This document shows, piece after piece, positions 7,936 to 16,083 of a stretch of 47,508 bases of DNA. The first letter of the stretch is position 1; each line of letters starts with the position of its first letter. The stretch comes from an uncultured bacterium (GTDB lineage Bacteria > UBP6 > UBA1177), in NCBI GenBank assembly GCA_905235605.1, contig CAJOMF010000005.1, positions 1 through 47,508 of the forward strand, in the 5' to 3' direction. The position numbers were made by a program, and so were the translations under genes. The notes under the pieces were generated by a model. The model was not told the origin of the DNA and ran no database searches. It saw only the letters and a list, made by a program, of their open reading frames with translations.

Positions 7936-7963
7936 TTGCAATTTAAAAATATATGTGTATTTT
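7936..7963 (+). promoter_or_regulatory. candidate promoter for the methylmalonyl-CoA operon
   Basis: TTGCAA (7936-7941), a 16-base spacer and TATTTT (7958-7963) lie about 48 bases upstream of the epimerase ATG. The -10 match is only moderate. It is divergent from the lipoprotein promoter. Confidence 0.4.
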
Positions 7964-8011
7964 CCCCGCGTTTAGGTTTTTTAGTAAATGAATTTTTCTC
8001 AGGAGAAAGTT

Positions 8012-8416
8012 ATGAGCAGAAAAATCAATCACATCGGTATCGCAGTCAACAGCATTGACGCGTTTGTAAAAATTTATCGCGATGTTCTCGGCCTTGAATA
8101 TGCAGGAGAAGAGATCGTCGAAGACCAGAAGGTCAAAGTTGCTTTTTTCAACATCGGTGAGAGCAGGATCGAGCTTCTTGAGCCGACATCTCCCGAAAGT
8201 TCAGTCGCAAAATTCCTCGAGAAGAAAGGCGAAGGTCTCCATCACCTTGCAGTCAGCAGCGATGATGTCGAGGCAGATATCGCGCAGACCAAGGAAAAGG
8301 GACTCAGAATGATCGACGAAGTCCCGCGCGGCGGCGCACATCACACGAAAATTGCTTTCGTTCACCCGAAAGAGACGAAAGTTCTTATTGAATTCACTGA
8401 AGAAACTCATCATTAG
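8012..8416 (+). CDS. mce: methylmalonyl-CoA epimerase
   Basis: 134 residues from the ATG at 8012 with an AGGAG ribosome site; the frame is open upstream to 7988 but without one. It is a vicinal-oxygen-chelate protein with the epimerase pattern: HIGIAV near the start, HHLAVSSDDV, GGAHHTKIAFVHP and LIEFTE, supplying the His and Glu metal ligands. It interconverts (2R)- and (2S)-methylmalonyl-CoA. It leads the decarboxylase operon 28 bases upstream of mmdA, linking a mutase (not in this window) with the decarboxylase. Confidence 0.93.
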   Translation: MSRKINHIGIAVNSIDAFVKIYRDVLGLEYAGEEIVEDQKVKVAFFNIGESRIELLEPTSPESSVAKFLEKKGEGLHHLAVSSDDVEADIAQTKEKGLRMIDEVPRGGAHHTKIAFVHPKETKVLIEFTEETHH

Positions 8417-8444
8417 TTCATAGATTGTGATTTAGGAGGAAAGA

Positions 8445-9980
8445 ATGACAACAATCGAAGAAAAATTAGCTGCTCTCAGGGCTAAAAAAGAGAAAGGAAA
8501 GCTCGGCGGCGGCGAAAAAAGGATCGAAGCGCAGCACGCAAAAGGGAAGCTCACGGCGCGTGAAAGGATCGCGAAACTTCTTGACGGCGGCAGCTTTGAA
8601 GAGATCGACGCTCTCCGCTGCGCAAACGGCGCAAATGCGGCTGTCGGCGACGGCGTAGTCACCGGTTACGGCACGATCGACGGCAGAAAAGTTTTCGTTT
8701 TCGCTCAGGATTTCACGGTCGCTGGCGGCTCACTCGGAAAGATCGTCGGCGAAAAAATATGCAAAGTCCTCGACCTCGCAATGAAGGTCGGAGCACCGGT
8801 TGTCGGTCTCAACGATTCCGGCGGCGCGAACATCCCGGAAGGCGTTCATGCCCTTGACGGCTACGGCGAGATCTTCAAGAGAAACACTCTTGCAAGCGGC
8901 GTCATCCCGCAGATCTCGGCTGTTTACGGTCCGTGTGCAGGCGGCGCAGTCTACTCGCCGGCTCTTACCGACTTCGTTTTCATGACAGATACAAATTCCT
9001 ACATGTTCCTTACCGGTCCGAAAGTCGTAAAGACCGTTACACACGAAGACGTTTCGGTCGAAGATCTGGGCGGCGCGGCTGTCCACATGACTAAATCGGG
9101 TGTTGCTCACTTCTCGCACACTACCGAAGAAGAGAGCATCGCGGCTATCAGACAGCTCCTTTCTTACCTGCCTTCCAACAACGCTGAAGAGCCTCCGATG
9201 GTAGAACCCACCGATCCTTTCGACAGAATGGAAGAAGCTCTCAACCAGATCATCCCCGAAAACCCGAACAAGGGTTACGATATGAAACAGGTCATCGCGA
9301 TGGTCGTTGACAACAGCGAATTCTTTGAAGTCATGCCGCAGTACGCGACCAACATGATCGTCGGTTTTGCAAGACTCAACGGCAGAACGGTCGGTATCGT
9401 CGGCAACCAGCCCAACGTCCTTGCAGGCTGCCTTGACATCAACGCTTCCGACAAGGCTGCAAGATTCGTTCGCTTCTGCGATGCGTTCAATGTTCCGATA
9501 ATCACTTTCGTCGATACTCCGGGATTCCTTCCTGGCACGGGTCAGGAATACGGCGGCGTCATCAGACACGGCGCGAAGATGCTTTTTGCATACAGCGAAG
9601 CTACAGTTCCGAAGATCACGGTCGTTACCAGAAAGTCTACCGGTGGCGCTTACCTCGCTATGGCTTCGAAGAACCTCAGATGCGATATGAACTACGCATG
9701 GCCGACCGCTCAGATCGCTGTCATGGGTGCTAAGGGCGCAGTCGAGATCATCATGAGAAAGGAACTCGAAGCAGCTGCCGACAAGGCGAAATTCCTTGCA
9801 GAGCAGGAAGAGCTTTACAACGAAAATGTTGCAAATCCCTACATCGCAGCTCAGCACGGATACATCGACGACATTTTCGAGCCGAAGACGACGAGACCGA
9901 GGCTTATCAAAGCTCTCGAGATGCTCATCACGAAGAATGACGACCTTCCGGCTAAGAAACACGGCAACATTCCGCTGTAG
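8445..9980 (+). CDS. mmdA: methylmalonyl-CoA decarboxylase alpha subunit (carboxyltransferase)
   Basis: This 511-residue member of the acyl-CoA carboxyltransferase family has the normal length of MmdA/PccB. The conserved [22 protein letters not shown] start is present, followed by [20 protein letters not shown], the oxyanion-hole [16 protein letters not shown] and, in the C-terminal half, [14 protein letters not shown] and STGGAYLAM. It moves the carboxyl group of methylmalonyl-CoA onto the biotin carrier. The following OadG-like, biotin-carrier and beta subunits make the sodium-pumping decarboxylase the best reading, rather than an ATP-dependent propionyl-CoA carboxylase, for which no biotin carboxylase is present. 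GGAGG precedes the ATG. Confidence 0.93.
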   Translation: MTTIEEKLAALRAKKEKGKLGGGEKRIEAQHAKGKLTARERIAKLLDGGSFEEIDALRCANGANAAVGDGVVTGYGTIDGRKVFVFAQDFTVAGGSLGKIVGEKICKVLDLAMKVGAPVVGLNDSGGANIPEGVHALDGYGEIFKRNTLASGVIPQISAVYGPCAGGAVYSPALTDFVFMTDTNSYMFLTGPKVVKTVTHEDVSVEDLGGAAVHMTKSGVAHFSHTTEEESIAAIRQLLSYLPSNNAEEPPMVEPTDPFDRMEEALNQIIPENPNKGYDMKQVIAMVVDNSEFFEVMPQYATNMIVGFARLNGRTVGIVGNQPNVLAGCLDINASDKAARFVRFCDAFNVPIITFVDTPGFLPGTGQEYGGVIRHGAKMLFAYSEATVPKITVVTRKSTGGAYLAMASKNLRCDMNYAWPTAQIAVMGAKGAVEIIMRKELEAAADKAKFLAEQEELYNENVANPYIAAQHGYIDDIFEPKTTRPRLIKALEMLITKNDDLPAKKHGNIPL

Positions 9981-9988
9981 GAGGAAAG

Positions 9989-10420
9989 ATGATCCATTCA
10001 ATCAATTTCATTCAGTCCGCTGCTGTCGCCGCTTTTTCGGCTGATCTGACAAAGGCTGACTGGGCTGTAATCAAGGCTCTTCCCTTCATCGGAATAGGCG
10101 TCGTTCTTAGCGGTCTGGCGATACTTGCGATCGTTCTTTCGCAGTTCTACCGCCTTGCAGGAAAGGACGCGAAACCGGCTCCAGCCGCAGCTCCCGCACC
10201 GGCACCGGCTCCCGAGAAAAAGGAAGAAGCTCCCGTTACGGAAGAGAGCGGGCTTGAGCAGATCGCTGCTATGATCGGCCTTTCGATCTACATGACCGAA
10301 AGCTCCGACAAGATCTATCTCACCGAAACGAAGCAGTATTACAACAACAATCCGTGGACAAGCGAAAGTTTGGCAAAACAATCCCGCCGTTTCAAAAGAT
10401 GGCAGGCAGTAAAAAAGTGA
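9989..10420 (+). CDS. OadG/MmdD-like small membrane subunit of the decarboxylase
   Basis: This 143-residue protein has one transmembrane helix (about residues 30-52, LPFIGIGVVLSGLAILAIVL), then a Pro/Ala-rich linker (APAPAPAPE) and a basic C-terminal tail rich in Lys and Arg. The form is that of OadG / MmdD (gamma/delta) subunits, which hold the soluble alpha subunit to the membrane beta subunit. Eight bases separate it from mmdA, with its own GGAGG. Small OadG proteins vary strongly, so the call rests on topology and context. Confidence 0.8.
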   Translation: MIHSINFIQSAAVAAFSADLTKADWAVIKALPFIGIGVVLSGLAILAIVLSQFYRLAGKDAKPAPAAAPAPAPAPEKKEEAPVTEESGLEQIAAMIGLSIYMTESSDKIYLTETKQYYNNNPWTSESLAKQSRRFKRWQAVKK

Positions 10421-10429
10421 GGAATCGAG

Positions 10430-10885
10430 ATGAAAAAGTATGAACTTACGATAAAAGGAAAAAAATTTGACGTCGAAGTAAAGGATTTCGGCGGCGCAAC
10501 GGCTAAAGTTGCGGTAAACGGCAACGAATACGATGTTGACATAACCTACAAAGGCGGTGAACCCGTTGCGTTCACTCCGGCTGCACCGAGACCGGCTGCT
10601 CCGAGAGCTGCCGCTGCTGCGGCTGCACCTGTTGCTGCTGCTCCGGCTGCCGCACCGGCAGGAGACGTAAGCGGAAACAACGTGGTCGCTCCGATGCCCG
10701 GACTTATCATGAAAGTCCTCGTAAAAGTCGGCGACACTGTTACCGCAGGCCAGAAAGTCATGACTATGGAAGCTATGAAAATGGAAAACGACATCAACAC
10801 CGGCACTGCGGGAACAGTCAAAGCCGTTCTCGTCAAGGAAGGCGACAATGTCAAGGAACATCAGCCGCTCGTAACAATAGGCTAA
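10430..10885 (+). CDS. mmdC: biotin carboxyl carrier subunit of methylmalonyl-CoA decarboxylase
   Basis: This 151-residue protein has a short N-terminal domain, a long Ala/Pro linker (about residues 45-80) and a C-terminal biotinyl domain (VVAPMPGLIMKVLVKVGD). The biotin-accepting lysine is Lys117 in the canonical EAMKMEND motif. It carries carboxybiotin from MmdA to the membrane beta subunit. It lies nine bases after the OadG-like gene. A biotin ligase must be encoded elsewhere. Confidence 0.95.
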   Translation: MKKYELTIKGKKFDVEVKDFGGATAKVAVNGNEYDVDITYKGGEPVAFTPAAPRPAAPRAAAAAAAPVAAAPAAAPAGDVSGNNVVAPMPGLIMKVLVKVGDTVTAGQKVMTMEAMKMENDINTGTAGTVKAVLVKEGDNVKEHQPLVTIG

Positions 10886-10894
10886 GAGGCGAAA

Positions 10895-12730
10895 ATGAAG
10901 AAAAGTATAATTTTTATTTTCGCCATTTTCCTGAGTTTCCTTATGCTTGCTCAGGAAGAAAGCGATCAGCAGGACGTCCAGCGTCCTGTAAACGTCAAAC
11001 CTTCGGTTACTGGCAGAGGATTGCGTCCCGATTCTTTCCGTTTTACGGGAAATTCCGAGAACAATTCTCTTGTCAAACTCGAAATTGAATACAAACTTCT
11101 CGACAACACTCCGCAGAAAAAGACCGAATATGCGGCAATCGTGTCGAATAATGTTGTCGAAGGAACGCCGGAATTCAAGACGATCGCGGAACACCGTGAC
11201 GAAAAATCGATCGGCAGATACCTTATGATCACCGGTCTGGAAGCTGTTCTTCCGAACCAGAAAACTCAGAAAGATTCGACACTTGCCGCTGTTGACCTCG
11301 AGTCATTCGATCCTGAAAAGCAGCAGTACAAAATCACGGCTTATTTCCCGAACGGCGAAAGAAGAGAGTACAAACATTCCGACCTTCTTCTTGCCGATAA
11401 CGGTGTGGCTTTCATCAACTTCGAAGCACCTGCCGACCAGTTTCCGGTCATGCTGAACGGCGAATCGGCGAAAGATGTCACGCTTACACGCACCCTTTCG
11501 ATCAAAAACTTCGGCAAAACCTACGAAGTCACCCCGCTTTTCATAAACTTCTCGCTCCGCTCTTCCGGAACGATGGAGTATTACCTCCAGAAGAACAGAA
11601 GCTTCCTGGCACGTTTCTTCAACACAACGGCAGTTGCCCACATTTCGTGGGGAAACCTTATAATGATGCTCGTCGCTTTCATCTTCATTTTCCTCGCGAT
11701 CGCGAAGGATTATGAGCCGCTTCTTCTTCTCCCGATCGGTTTCGGTATCCTCATCGGAAACATCCCGACAGCGGCGGGTGTTCAGATCGGTGTCTACGAT
11801 CCGGGTTCAGTTCTCAACTATCTCTACTTCGGAGTTCTTAAAGGTATCTATCCGCCGCTTATTTTCATGGGTATCGGTGCAATGACCGACTTCTCATACA
11901 TGATCGCCAACCCGAAACTTATCCTTATCGGCGGCGGCGCTCAGATCGGTATTTTCGCGGCGTTCCTTATTGCGATCTTCCTTGGATTCAATATTCAGGA
12001 AGCTGCTTCCATCGGCATCATCGGCGGCGCTGACGGTCCGACAGCTATTTTTACTACTGGCCTCATGGCTCCGCACCTTCTCGGTGCAGTTGCGATCGCG
12101 GCTTACTCGTACATGGCTCTCGTTCCGGTAATACAACCCCCGATCGTAAAACTTCTTACGACCAAAAAAGAGCGTCTCATCCGCATGAAACCGCCGCGCG
12201 TAGTTTCAAAGCGTGAAAGGATCGTTTTCCCGATAGTTGCATTCATCGTCTGTACATTCATCGCTCCCGGCGGACTTCCTCTGATCGGTATGCTGCTTCT
12301 CGGCAACATCATCAAGGAATCGGGCGTAACAGACAGACTTTCTAAGACTGCAAGCAACGCTCTCATCGATATCGTCACCGTTCTTATCGGTATCACAGTC
12401 GGTGCTTCGACAAGTGCTCAGACCTTCCTTACAGCTGCTTCGATCAAAATTTTCGCTCTCGGCGCACTTTCCTTCATGATTTCCACTGCCGGCGGCGTTC
12501 TGATCGCGAAACTCATCAACTGCTTCCTCAAACCGGGCAACAAACTCAACCCGATCATCGGATGCGCAGGTGTTTCCGCAGTTCCCGACAGTGCACGTGT
12601 TGCACAGAATATCGGTAAACAGGCTGATCCCACGAACTACCTTCTTATGCACGCAATGGCTCCGAACGTAGCAGGTGTTATCGGTTCCGCAATCGCAGCA
12701 GGTATCCTTTTGGGTATCATCCCGCACTAA
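10895..12730 (+). CDS. mmdB: sodium-pumping decarboxylase beta subunit with an exported N-terminal extension
   Basis: This 611-residue protein is longer than usual OadB/MmdB (about 370-430 residues). From about residue 248 (HISWGNLIMMLVAF) it is a normal beta subunit: FEPLLLLPIGF-type motif (here YEPLLLLPIGFG), GGGAQIG, and the ion-site motif GGADGPTAIF with Asp380. It decarboxylates carboxybiotin and exports sodium. Residues 1-247 are an added part: a signal peptide (MKKSIIFIFAIFLSFLMLA) and about 225 residues of polar, beta-rich sequence that should lie in the periplasm. The start has a GAGG-type site ten bases from the preceding stop. The extension is in frame without any stop or repeat, so it is not an assembly artefact that can be seen. 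Confidence 0.92.
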   Translation: MKKSIIFIFAIFLSFLMLAQEESDQQDVQRPVNVKPSVTGRGLRPDSFRFTGNSENNSLVKLEIEYKLLDNTPQKKTEYAAIVSNNVVEGTPEFKTIAEHRDEKSIGRYLMITGLEAVLPNQKTQKDSTLAAVDLESFDPEKQQYKITAYFPNGERREYKHSDLLLADNGVAFINFEAPADQFPVMLNGESAKDVTLTRTLSIKNFGKTYEVTPLFINFSLRSSGTMEYYLQKNRSFLARFFNTTAVAHISWGNLIMMLVAFIFIFLAIAKDYEPLLLLPIGFGILIGNIPTAAGVQIGVYDPGSVLNYLYFGVLKGIYPPLIFMGIGAMTDFSYMIANPKLILIGGGAQIGIFAAFLIAIFLGFNIQEAASIGIIGGADGPTAIFTTGLMAPHLLGAVAIAAYSYMALVPVIQPPIVKLLTTKKERLIRMKPPRVVSKRERIVFPIVAFIVCTFIAPGGLPLIGMLLLGNIIKESGVTDRLSKTASNALIDIVTVLIGITVGASTSAQTFLTAASIKIFALGALSFMISTAGGVLIAKLINCFLKPGNKLNPIIGCAGVSAVPDSARVAQNIGKQADPTNYLLMHAMAPNVAGVIGSAIAAGILLGIIPH

Positions 12731-12758
12731 GCGAAATCTGCTTGTTAAGATTTTTTAC

Positions 12759-12786
12759 GGGCTTCCTTCGGGAAGCCCTTTTTTTT
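12759..12786 (+). terminator. rho-independent terminator of the methylmalonyl-CoA decarboxylase operon
   Basis: GGGCTTCC (12759-12766), a TTCG tetraloop and GGAAGCCC (12771-12778) are followed by eight T. The 8-bp GC-rich stem with a UUCG loop and T-tract is a textbook intrinsic terminator, 29 bases after the mmdB stop. Confidence 0.95.
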
Positions 12787-12794
12787 GATTTGCC

Positions 12795-12824
12795 CGTCAT
12801 CTTGAGCAAAAGCGAAAGATCTCA
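12795..12824. repeat. half copy of a CGTCATCTTGA... dispersed element
   Basis: The 30 bases starting CGTCATCTTGAGC and ending GATCTCA closely resemble the left arm of the complete palindromic copy at 38235-38290. Only one arm is present here. Confidence 0.6.
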
Positions 12825-12827
12825 GTA

Positions 12828-12864
12828 TTGTCGGAGCTTAGGTCTGCTCGCCCGCAACAAAATC
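12828..12864. repeat. left member of a ~33-bp inverted repeat pair flanking the ATPase gene
   Basis: TTGTCGGAGC (12828-12837), an 8-base variable stretch, GCTCGCCCGCAA (12846-12857) and AAATC. The reverse complement occurs at 14384-14416 with the same block order and a 7-base variable stretch. It belongs to the 12787-13149 non-coding stretch, which is otherwise AT-rich and holds the TGGACA array but no further gene that I can see. Confidence 0.8.
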
Positions 12865-13045
12865 AACCCCTTGTTTTGTGAAACCGTGCGCCAATTTGAA
12901 ACACGCATCTTTATTGTTGCTTTTAATTTATACTTGGGTTAATTCTCAAAATATTTATTTAATAGATAATGCAAACTTGATTTTATATTTAAATTATTGT
13001 CTGATATTTTGTAAAAAGTTTTTTGGGTTCGATTTTTTGGCGCAT

Positions 13046-13122
13046 ACTGGACACTTTTTCTGTTTTTGGCAAAATTGTCCAGTGAAAATGGACAAAAATA
13101 ACATTTTGTGGTAAATTGTCCA
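13046..13122. promoter_or_regulatory. array of four alternating TGGACA motifs upstream of the ATPase gene
   Basis: ACTGGACA (13046-13053) pairs with TGTCCAGT (13076-13083), and TGGACAA (13089-13095) pairs with TTGTCCA (13116-13122). The four copies alternate in orientation and end 27 bases before the ATPase ATG. This looks like a set of paired operator half-sites. No regulator gene is adjacent, and no convincing -10 box was found. Confidence 0.45.
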
Positions 13123-13149
13123 ATAGAAGTTCTTTTGAGGAGGGAGAAG

Positions 13150-14331
13150 ATGATTAAAAGGGAGAAATACATTCAGGCGATCCGCGAATTTTACGACAGT
13201 GACCTGATAAAAATAATAACTGGGATAAGACGTTGCGGAAAATCGGTTATTCTCCGGGAGATTTATGACGAGATAAAGGAAAAATCGGACAATATAATTT
13301 ATCTGGATTTTGAAGATACGGCGGTTCTTTCTTCCATACCGGATGAAACGGCTCTTCTTGAATATATCGGGAGCAACCGCAAAGATTCTCTGTGCTATGT
13401 GTTTCTTGACGAGGTGCAGCGTGTTCAGGGATGGGCAGGGGCGTGCAGAACTCTCAGAATCAGAAACTGTTCTGTTTTCATCAGCGGTTCGAATTCAAAA
13501 CTGCTTTCCCGCGAATTTACGAAAGAACTTTCAGGCAGATATGTTTCTTTCAGAATACACCCGTTCGTCTACAAAGAACTTGCGGAATACGGGCGAGAAC
13601 TCGGCAAAGAAATCACGCTTACTGATTATATTGTCTGGGGCGGATTTCCAAAACGGATCGAATACAGCGGTGAAAGCGGGCAGCGGATATATCTCAACGA
13701 ATTGAACGAAACCATAATTCTGAACGATATAATAAACCGTTACAGCATTAGAAAAACCGAAATGTTCAAGCGGCTTGCGAATTTCATTTTTCTCTCGAAC
13801 AGCAGGATTTTTTCAGTCCGCTCTGTTGCAAAATATATGGCAGGAGTAGGTTTGCCGTGTTCCGTAACGACAATATCGAAATACATCGGATATCTGGAAG
13901 AGGCTTATGCAATAGCGACAGTAAAAAAATATTCCACCAAATCGAAACGAGAGCTGGAATATTACTCAAAAGTCTATAATGAGGATGTCTCCTTGAATTC
14001 TATCCGCGTCATGAACAACCGTTATGACCTCACGCACAATTTTGAAAATATCGTTTACAACGAACTCGTATATATGGGCTACAATCTTCAGGTCTATTCC
14101 TATGACAAACATGAAATTGACTTCGTGGCAAACAAGGGCAACAAACAATATTACATTCAGGTCGCATACAGCGTTGCAGAGGAAAAGACCTATGAACGGG
14201 AATTCGGAGCTTTTGCAAAACTCGACAATTCAAGCCAGAAAATAGTGATTACGAATGATGATATCGACTATTCGACAAGCACAGTCCGCCATATCAAATT
14301 CAAAGATTTTGTTTGGATGGATGAATTGTGA
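13150..14331 (+). CDS. AAA-family ATPase with DUF4143 C-terminal domain
   Basis: 393 residues from the ATG at 13150 with GGAGG upstream. The N-terminal AAA_14 domain has Walker A GIRRCGKS (residues ~26-33), Walker B VFLDEVQ and a sensor-like SGSNSKLL. The C-terminal part has the DUF4143 pattern with a nuclease-like fold at the end (FENIVYNELVYMGY, then HEIDFVANKG and YYIQVAYS, like the E-D-QxK restriction-endonuclease core). Genes of this family are common, strain-variable and of unresolved role. It sits alone between two inverted repeat copies, with AT-rich flanks, which suggests transfer as a cassette. Confidence 0.88.
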   Translation: MIKREKYIQAIREFYDSDLIKIITGIRRCGKSVILREIYDEIKEKSDNIIYLDFEDTAVLSSIPDETALLEYIGSNRKDSLCYVFLDEVQRVQGWAGACRTLRIRNCSVFISGSNSKLLSREFTKELSGRYVSFRIHPFVYKELAEYGRELGKEITLTDYIVWGGFPKRIEYSGESGQRIYLNELNETIILNDIINRYSIRKTEMFKRLANFIFLSNSRIFSVRSVAKYMAGVGLPCSVTTISKYIGYLEEAYAIATVKKYSTKSKRELEYYSKVYNEDVSLNSIRVMNNRYDLTHNFENIVYNELVYMGYNLQVYSYDKHEIDFVANKGNKQYYIQVAYSVAEEKTYEREFGAFAKLDNSSQKIVITNDDIDYSTSTVRHIKFKDFVWMDEL

Positions 14332-14367
14332 TTAAACATAGCTTCTACCGGACAGGAACTCATTCGG

Positions 14368-14423
14368 ATCTGTTTTAAATCAAGATTTTGCGGGCGAGCC
14401 GCCCGCGCTCCGACAAAACAGAT
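14368..14423. repeat. right inverted-repeat member, nested in a larger hairpin
   Basis: The flanking repeat is at 14384-14416 (GATTTTGCGGGCGAGC, 7 bases, GCTCCGACAA). It is enclosed by ATCTGTTTT (14368-14376) and AAAACAGAT (14415-14423), a perfect 9-bp pair, and contains a further GCGGGC/GCCCGC stem. It ends two bases from the flavoprotein stop. It may therefore act as a bidirectional transcript end as well as a repeat boundary. Confidence 0.7.
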
Positions 14424-14424
14424 G

Positions 14425-15963
14425 TCAAACCGCCGCTATTTTCATCGCGATTTTGATTCCGTCTGCTGCGCTTGAGACTATTCCGCCGGAATATCCGCTT
14501 CCTTCGCCGCAGATATATAAATTGGTGAACGGTGCCGCGGTAAGGTCTTGATTCCTCAGGCATTTTATGGGTGCTGAAGTCTTGCTTTCAAAGCCCATGG
14601 CGACTCCGCTTTCAAAGCAGTCGAGTTTTTTGCAGAAGATCGAAAGCCCCTTTTTCAGCCTGTCATAGACGCTTTTCGGGAAAAACCGGCTCATGTCGGC
14701 TGGCGCAATGCCGAAAGAAAAGCTCGTTTCGGGGAGATTCGCAGTTTTTTTATCGTGGAGTATGTCTGTAATCCTTGCTGCCGGAACATCGAATGATTTC
14801 CGGTAGTTGAAAAAGTTGTGCTCCATTTCTTCAAGCAGATCGAGTGCCGCTCCGGCTGTGATTTCTTTTCCGGCAAGCTCTTCGAGTGAAAAGGGTGTTA
14901 CGACTGCGCTGTTGGCAAAAGCACCGTTTCGAGCGAAATTCGACATGCCGTTTACGACTGACGATATTTCGTCCGGTGCCGACTGGACTATTTTTCCGCC
15001 GGGGCACATGCAGAAAGTGAATGCGTGACCGGGATCGCAGTCTGCGGTGAGGTGATATTCAGCCGCCTTCACGCCGGGAAGTGAGCGTCTGCGCCACATT
15101 GAAAAGTTGAGTTCTTCCTGGATGTGTTCGACTCTGAAACCTATCGCAAAAGGTTTCGGCGTAAATAAAACTCCTTGTGAGATCAATAACTTATAAAGTT
15201 TGAACGAGCTGTGGCCGTTTGCGAAAATAAAATGATCGCCTTCGATGATCCCGGTCTCTCTGCCTGAAATCCCGACCGAAGTTATTTTGTCCCCGCTTTT
15301 ATTGATCTCGGTGACTTCGCTGCCGAAAAGCGTTTCGCCGCCGAGTTCTCTGAACTTTTTAATGAGTGCAGGAATGATTTTTTTAAGGTTGTCGCTTCCG
15401 ACATGCGGATAGGTTTCGTAGGCGATTTCTTCGGGCGCTCCCGCTTTGATGAATTCTTCAAAAATGAAGTTTTTTTCGAGAGTTATCGATTTCGTTCTGC
15501 TTGTCAGTTTTCCGTCGCTGAATGTTCCGGCACCTCCTTCGCCGAAGCAGTAGCCGCCGAGGTGATCAAAAACTCCGGTTTTTTCAAACTGCGCGATCCT
15601 TTCAGTTCTTTCGGGAACTTCGCACCCTTTTTCGATGATCGTGACCGAAAATCCGGCTTCCTGCAGAATGAGGGAAGCAAAAATTCCGGCAGGACCGCAG
15701 CCCGTAACTATAACTTTTCTCTTTATTCCGCGCCGGTTCGGGATCTGAAGGTTTTCTATTGCCGGCTCTTTTCCTGAAAGATTATCAGCTGTTACGCCGA
15801 TCTTCGTCAGAAAGTGGATGTCGCGTTTGTTGCGCGCGTCCAGACTTCTTCTGATGATGTGGAAATTGAAATTTTCGCTACAAATCTCTTTTGAAATCAG
15901 CTTTTTCAGCAACTTTTCCGAATAATCGGTCGGAAGTTTCAAAGTCATTTCGGCGTAACCCAT
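14425..15963 (-). CDS. COG2509-type FAD-dependent oxidoreductase
   Basis: About 512 residues from the ATG at 15963; readings from 15948 or 16023 are possible, but 16023 lies close to or before the predicted transcript start. The N-terminal LKLPTDYSEKLLKKLI stretch is typical of this family. An FAD-binding VTGCGPAGIFASLILQEAG motif, then GGYCFGEGGAGTFSDGKL and FANGHSSFKL follow. The C-terminus has ICGEGSGYSGGIVSSAADG, the second FAD motif. The family is an uncharacterised set of flavin dehydrogenases related to geranylgeranyl-reductase-like proteins. The substrate is unknown. Confidence 0.9.
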   Translation of the reverse strand: MGYAEMTLKLPTDYSEKLLKKLISKEICSENFNFHIIRRSLDARNKRDIHFLTKIGVTADNLSGKEPAIENLQIPNRRGIKRKVIVTGCGPAGIFASLILQEAGFSVTIIEKGCEVPERTERIAQFEKTGVFDHLGGYCFGEGGAGTFSDGKLTSRTKSITLEKNFIFEEFIKAGAPEEIAYETYPHVGSDNLKKIIPALIKKFRELGGETLFGSEVTEINKSGDKITSVGISGRETGIIEGDHFIFANGHSSFKLYKLLISQGVLFTPKPFAIGFRVEHIQEELNFSMWRRRSLPGVKAAEYHLTADCDPGHAFTFCMCPGGKIVQSAPDEISSVVNGMSNFARNGAFANSAVVTPFSLEELAGKEITAGAALDLLEEMEHNFFNYRKSFDVPAARITDILHDKKTANLPETSFSFGIAPADMSRFFPKSVYDRLKKGLSIFCKKLDCFESGVAMGFESKTSAPIKCLRNQDLTAAPFTNLYICGEGSGYSGGIVSSAADGIKIAMKIAAV

Positions 15964-16019
15964 GCATCCCCGCAGAGAATAAGCAAAACGCCGGATTTTA
16001 GGAATAGGGGAGTGAAAAA

Positions 16020-16054
16020 TCAATAAATTGACATTATTTTATGATCAATTAAAT
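16020..16054. promoter_or_regulatory. overlapping divergent promoter region for the flavoprotein and nitroreductase genes
   Basis: Minus strand: TTGATC (16048-16043), 17-base spacer, TATTGA (16025-16020). Plus strand: a perfect TTGACA (16028-16033) with only a weak TTAAAT at 16049-16054. AATTGA (16027-16032) and TCAATT (16045-16050) form an inverted repeat across both. Confidence 0.35.
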
Positions 16055-16083
16055 TCAAGGGTCATTTTTTTAGGAGGAAAATC

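Noticed and set aside
8730-10001. 423-codon open frame on the minus strand opposite mmdA
   Set aside because: It is fully antisense to a clear carboxyltransferase gene, has a low-complexity Val/Arg/Asp-rich translation and no ribosome site; codon bias of mmdA keeps this frame open.
9998-11194. 398-codon minus-strand open frame across the OadG-like and biotin-carrier genes
   Set aside because: The translation is Arg/Ser/Cys-rich and repetitive opposite the Ala/Pro linkers, and it crosses three well-supported genes.
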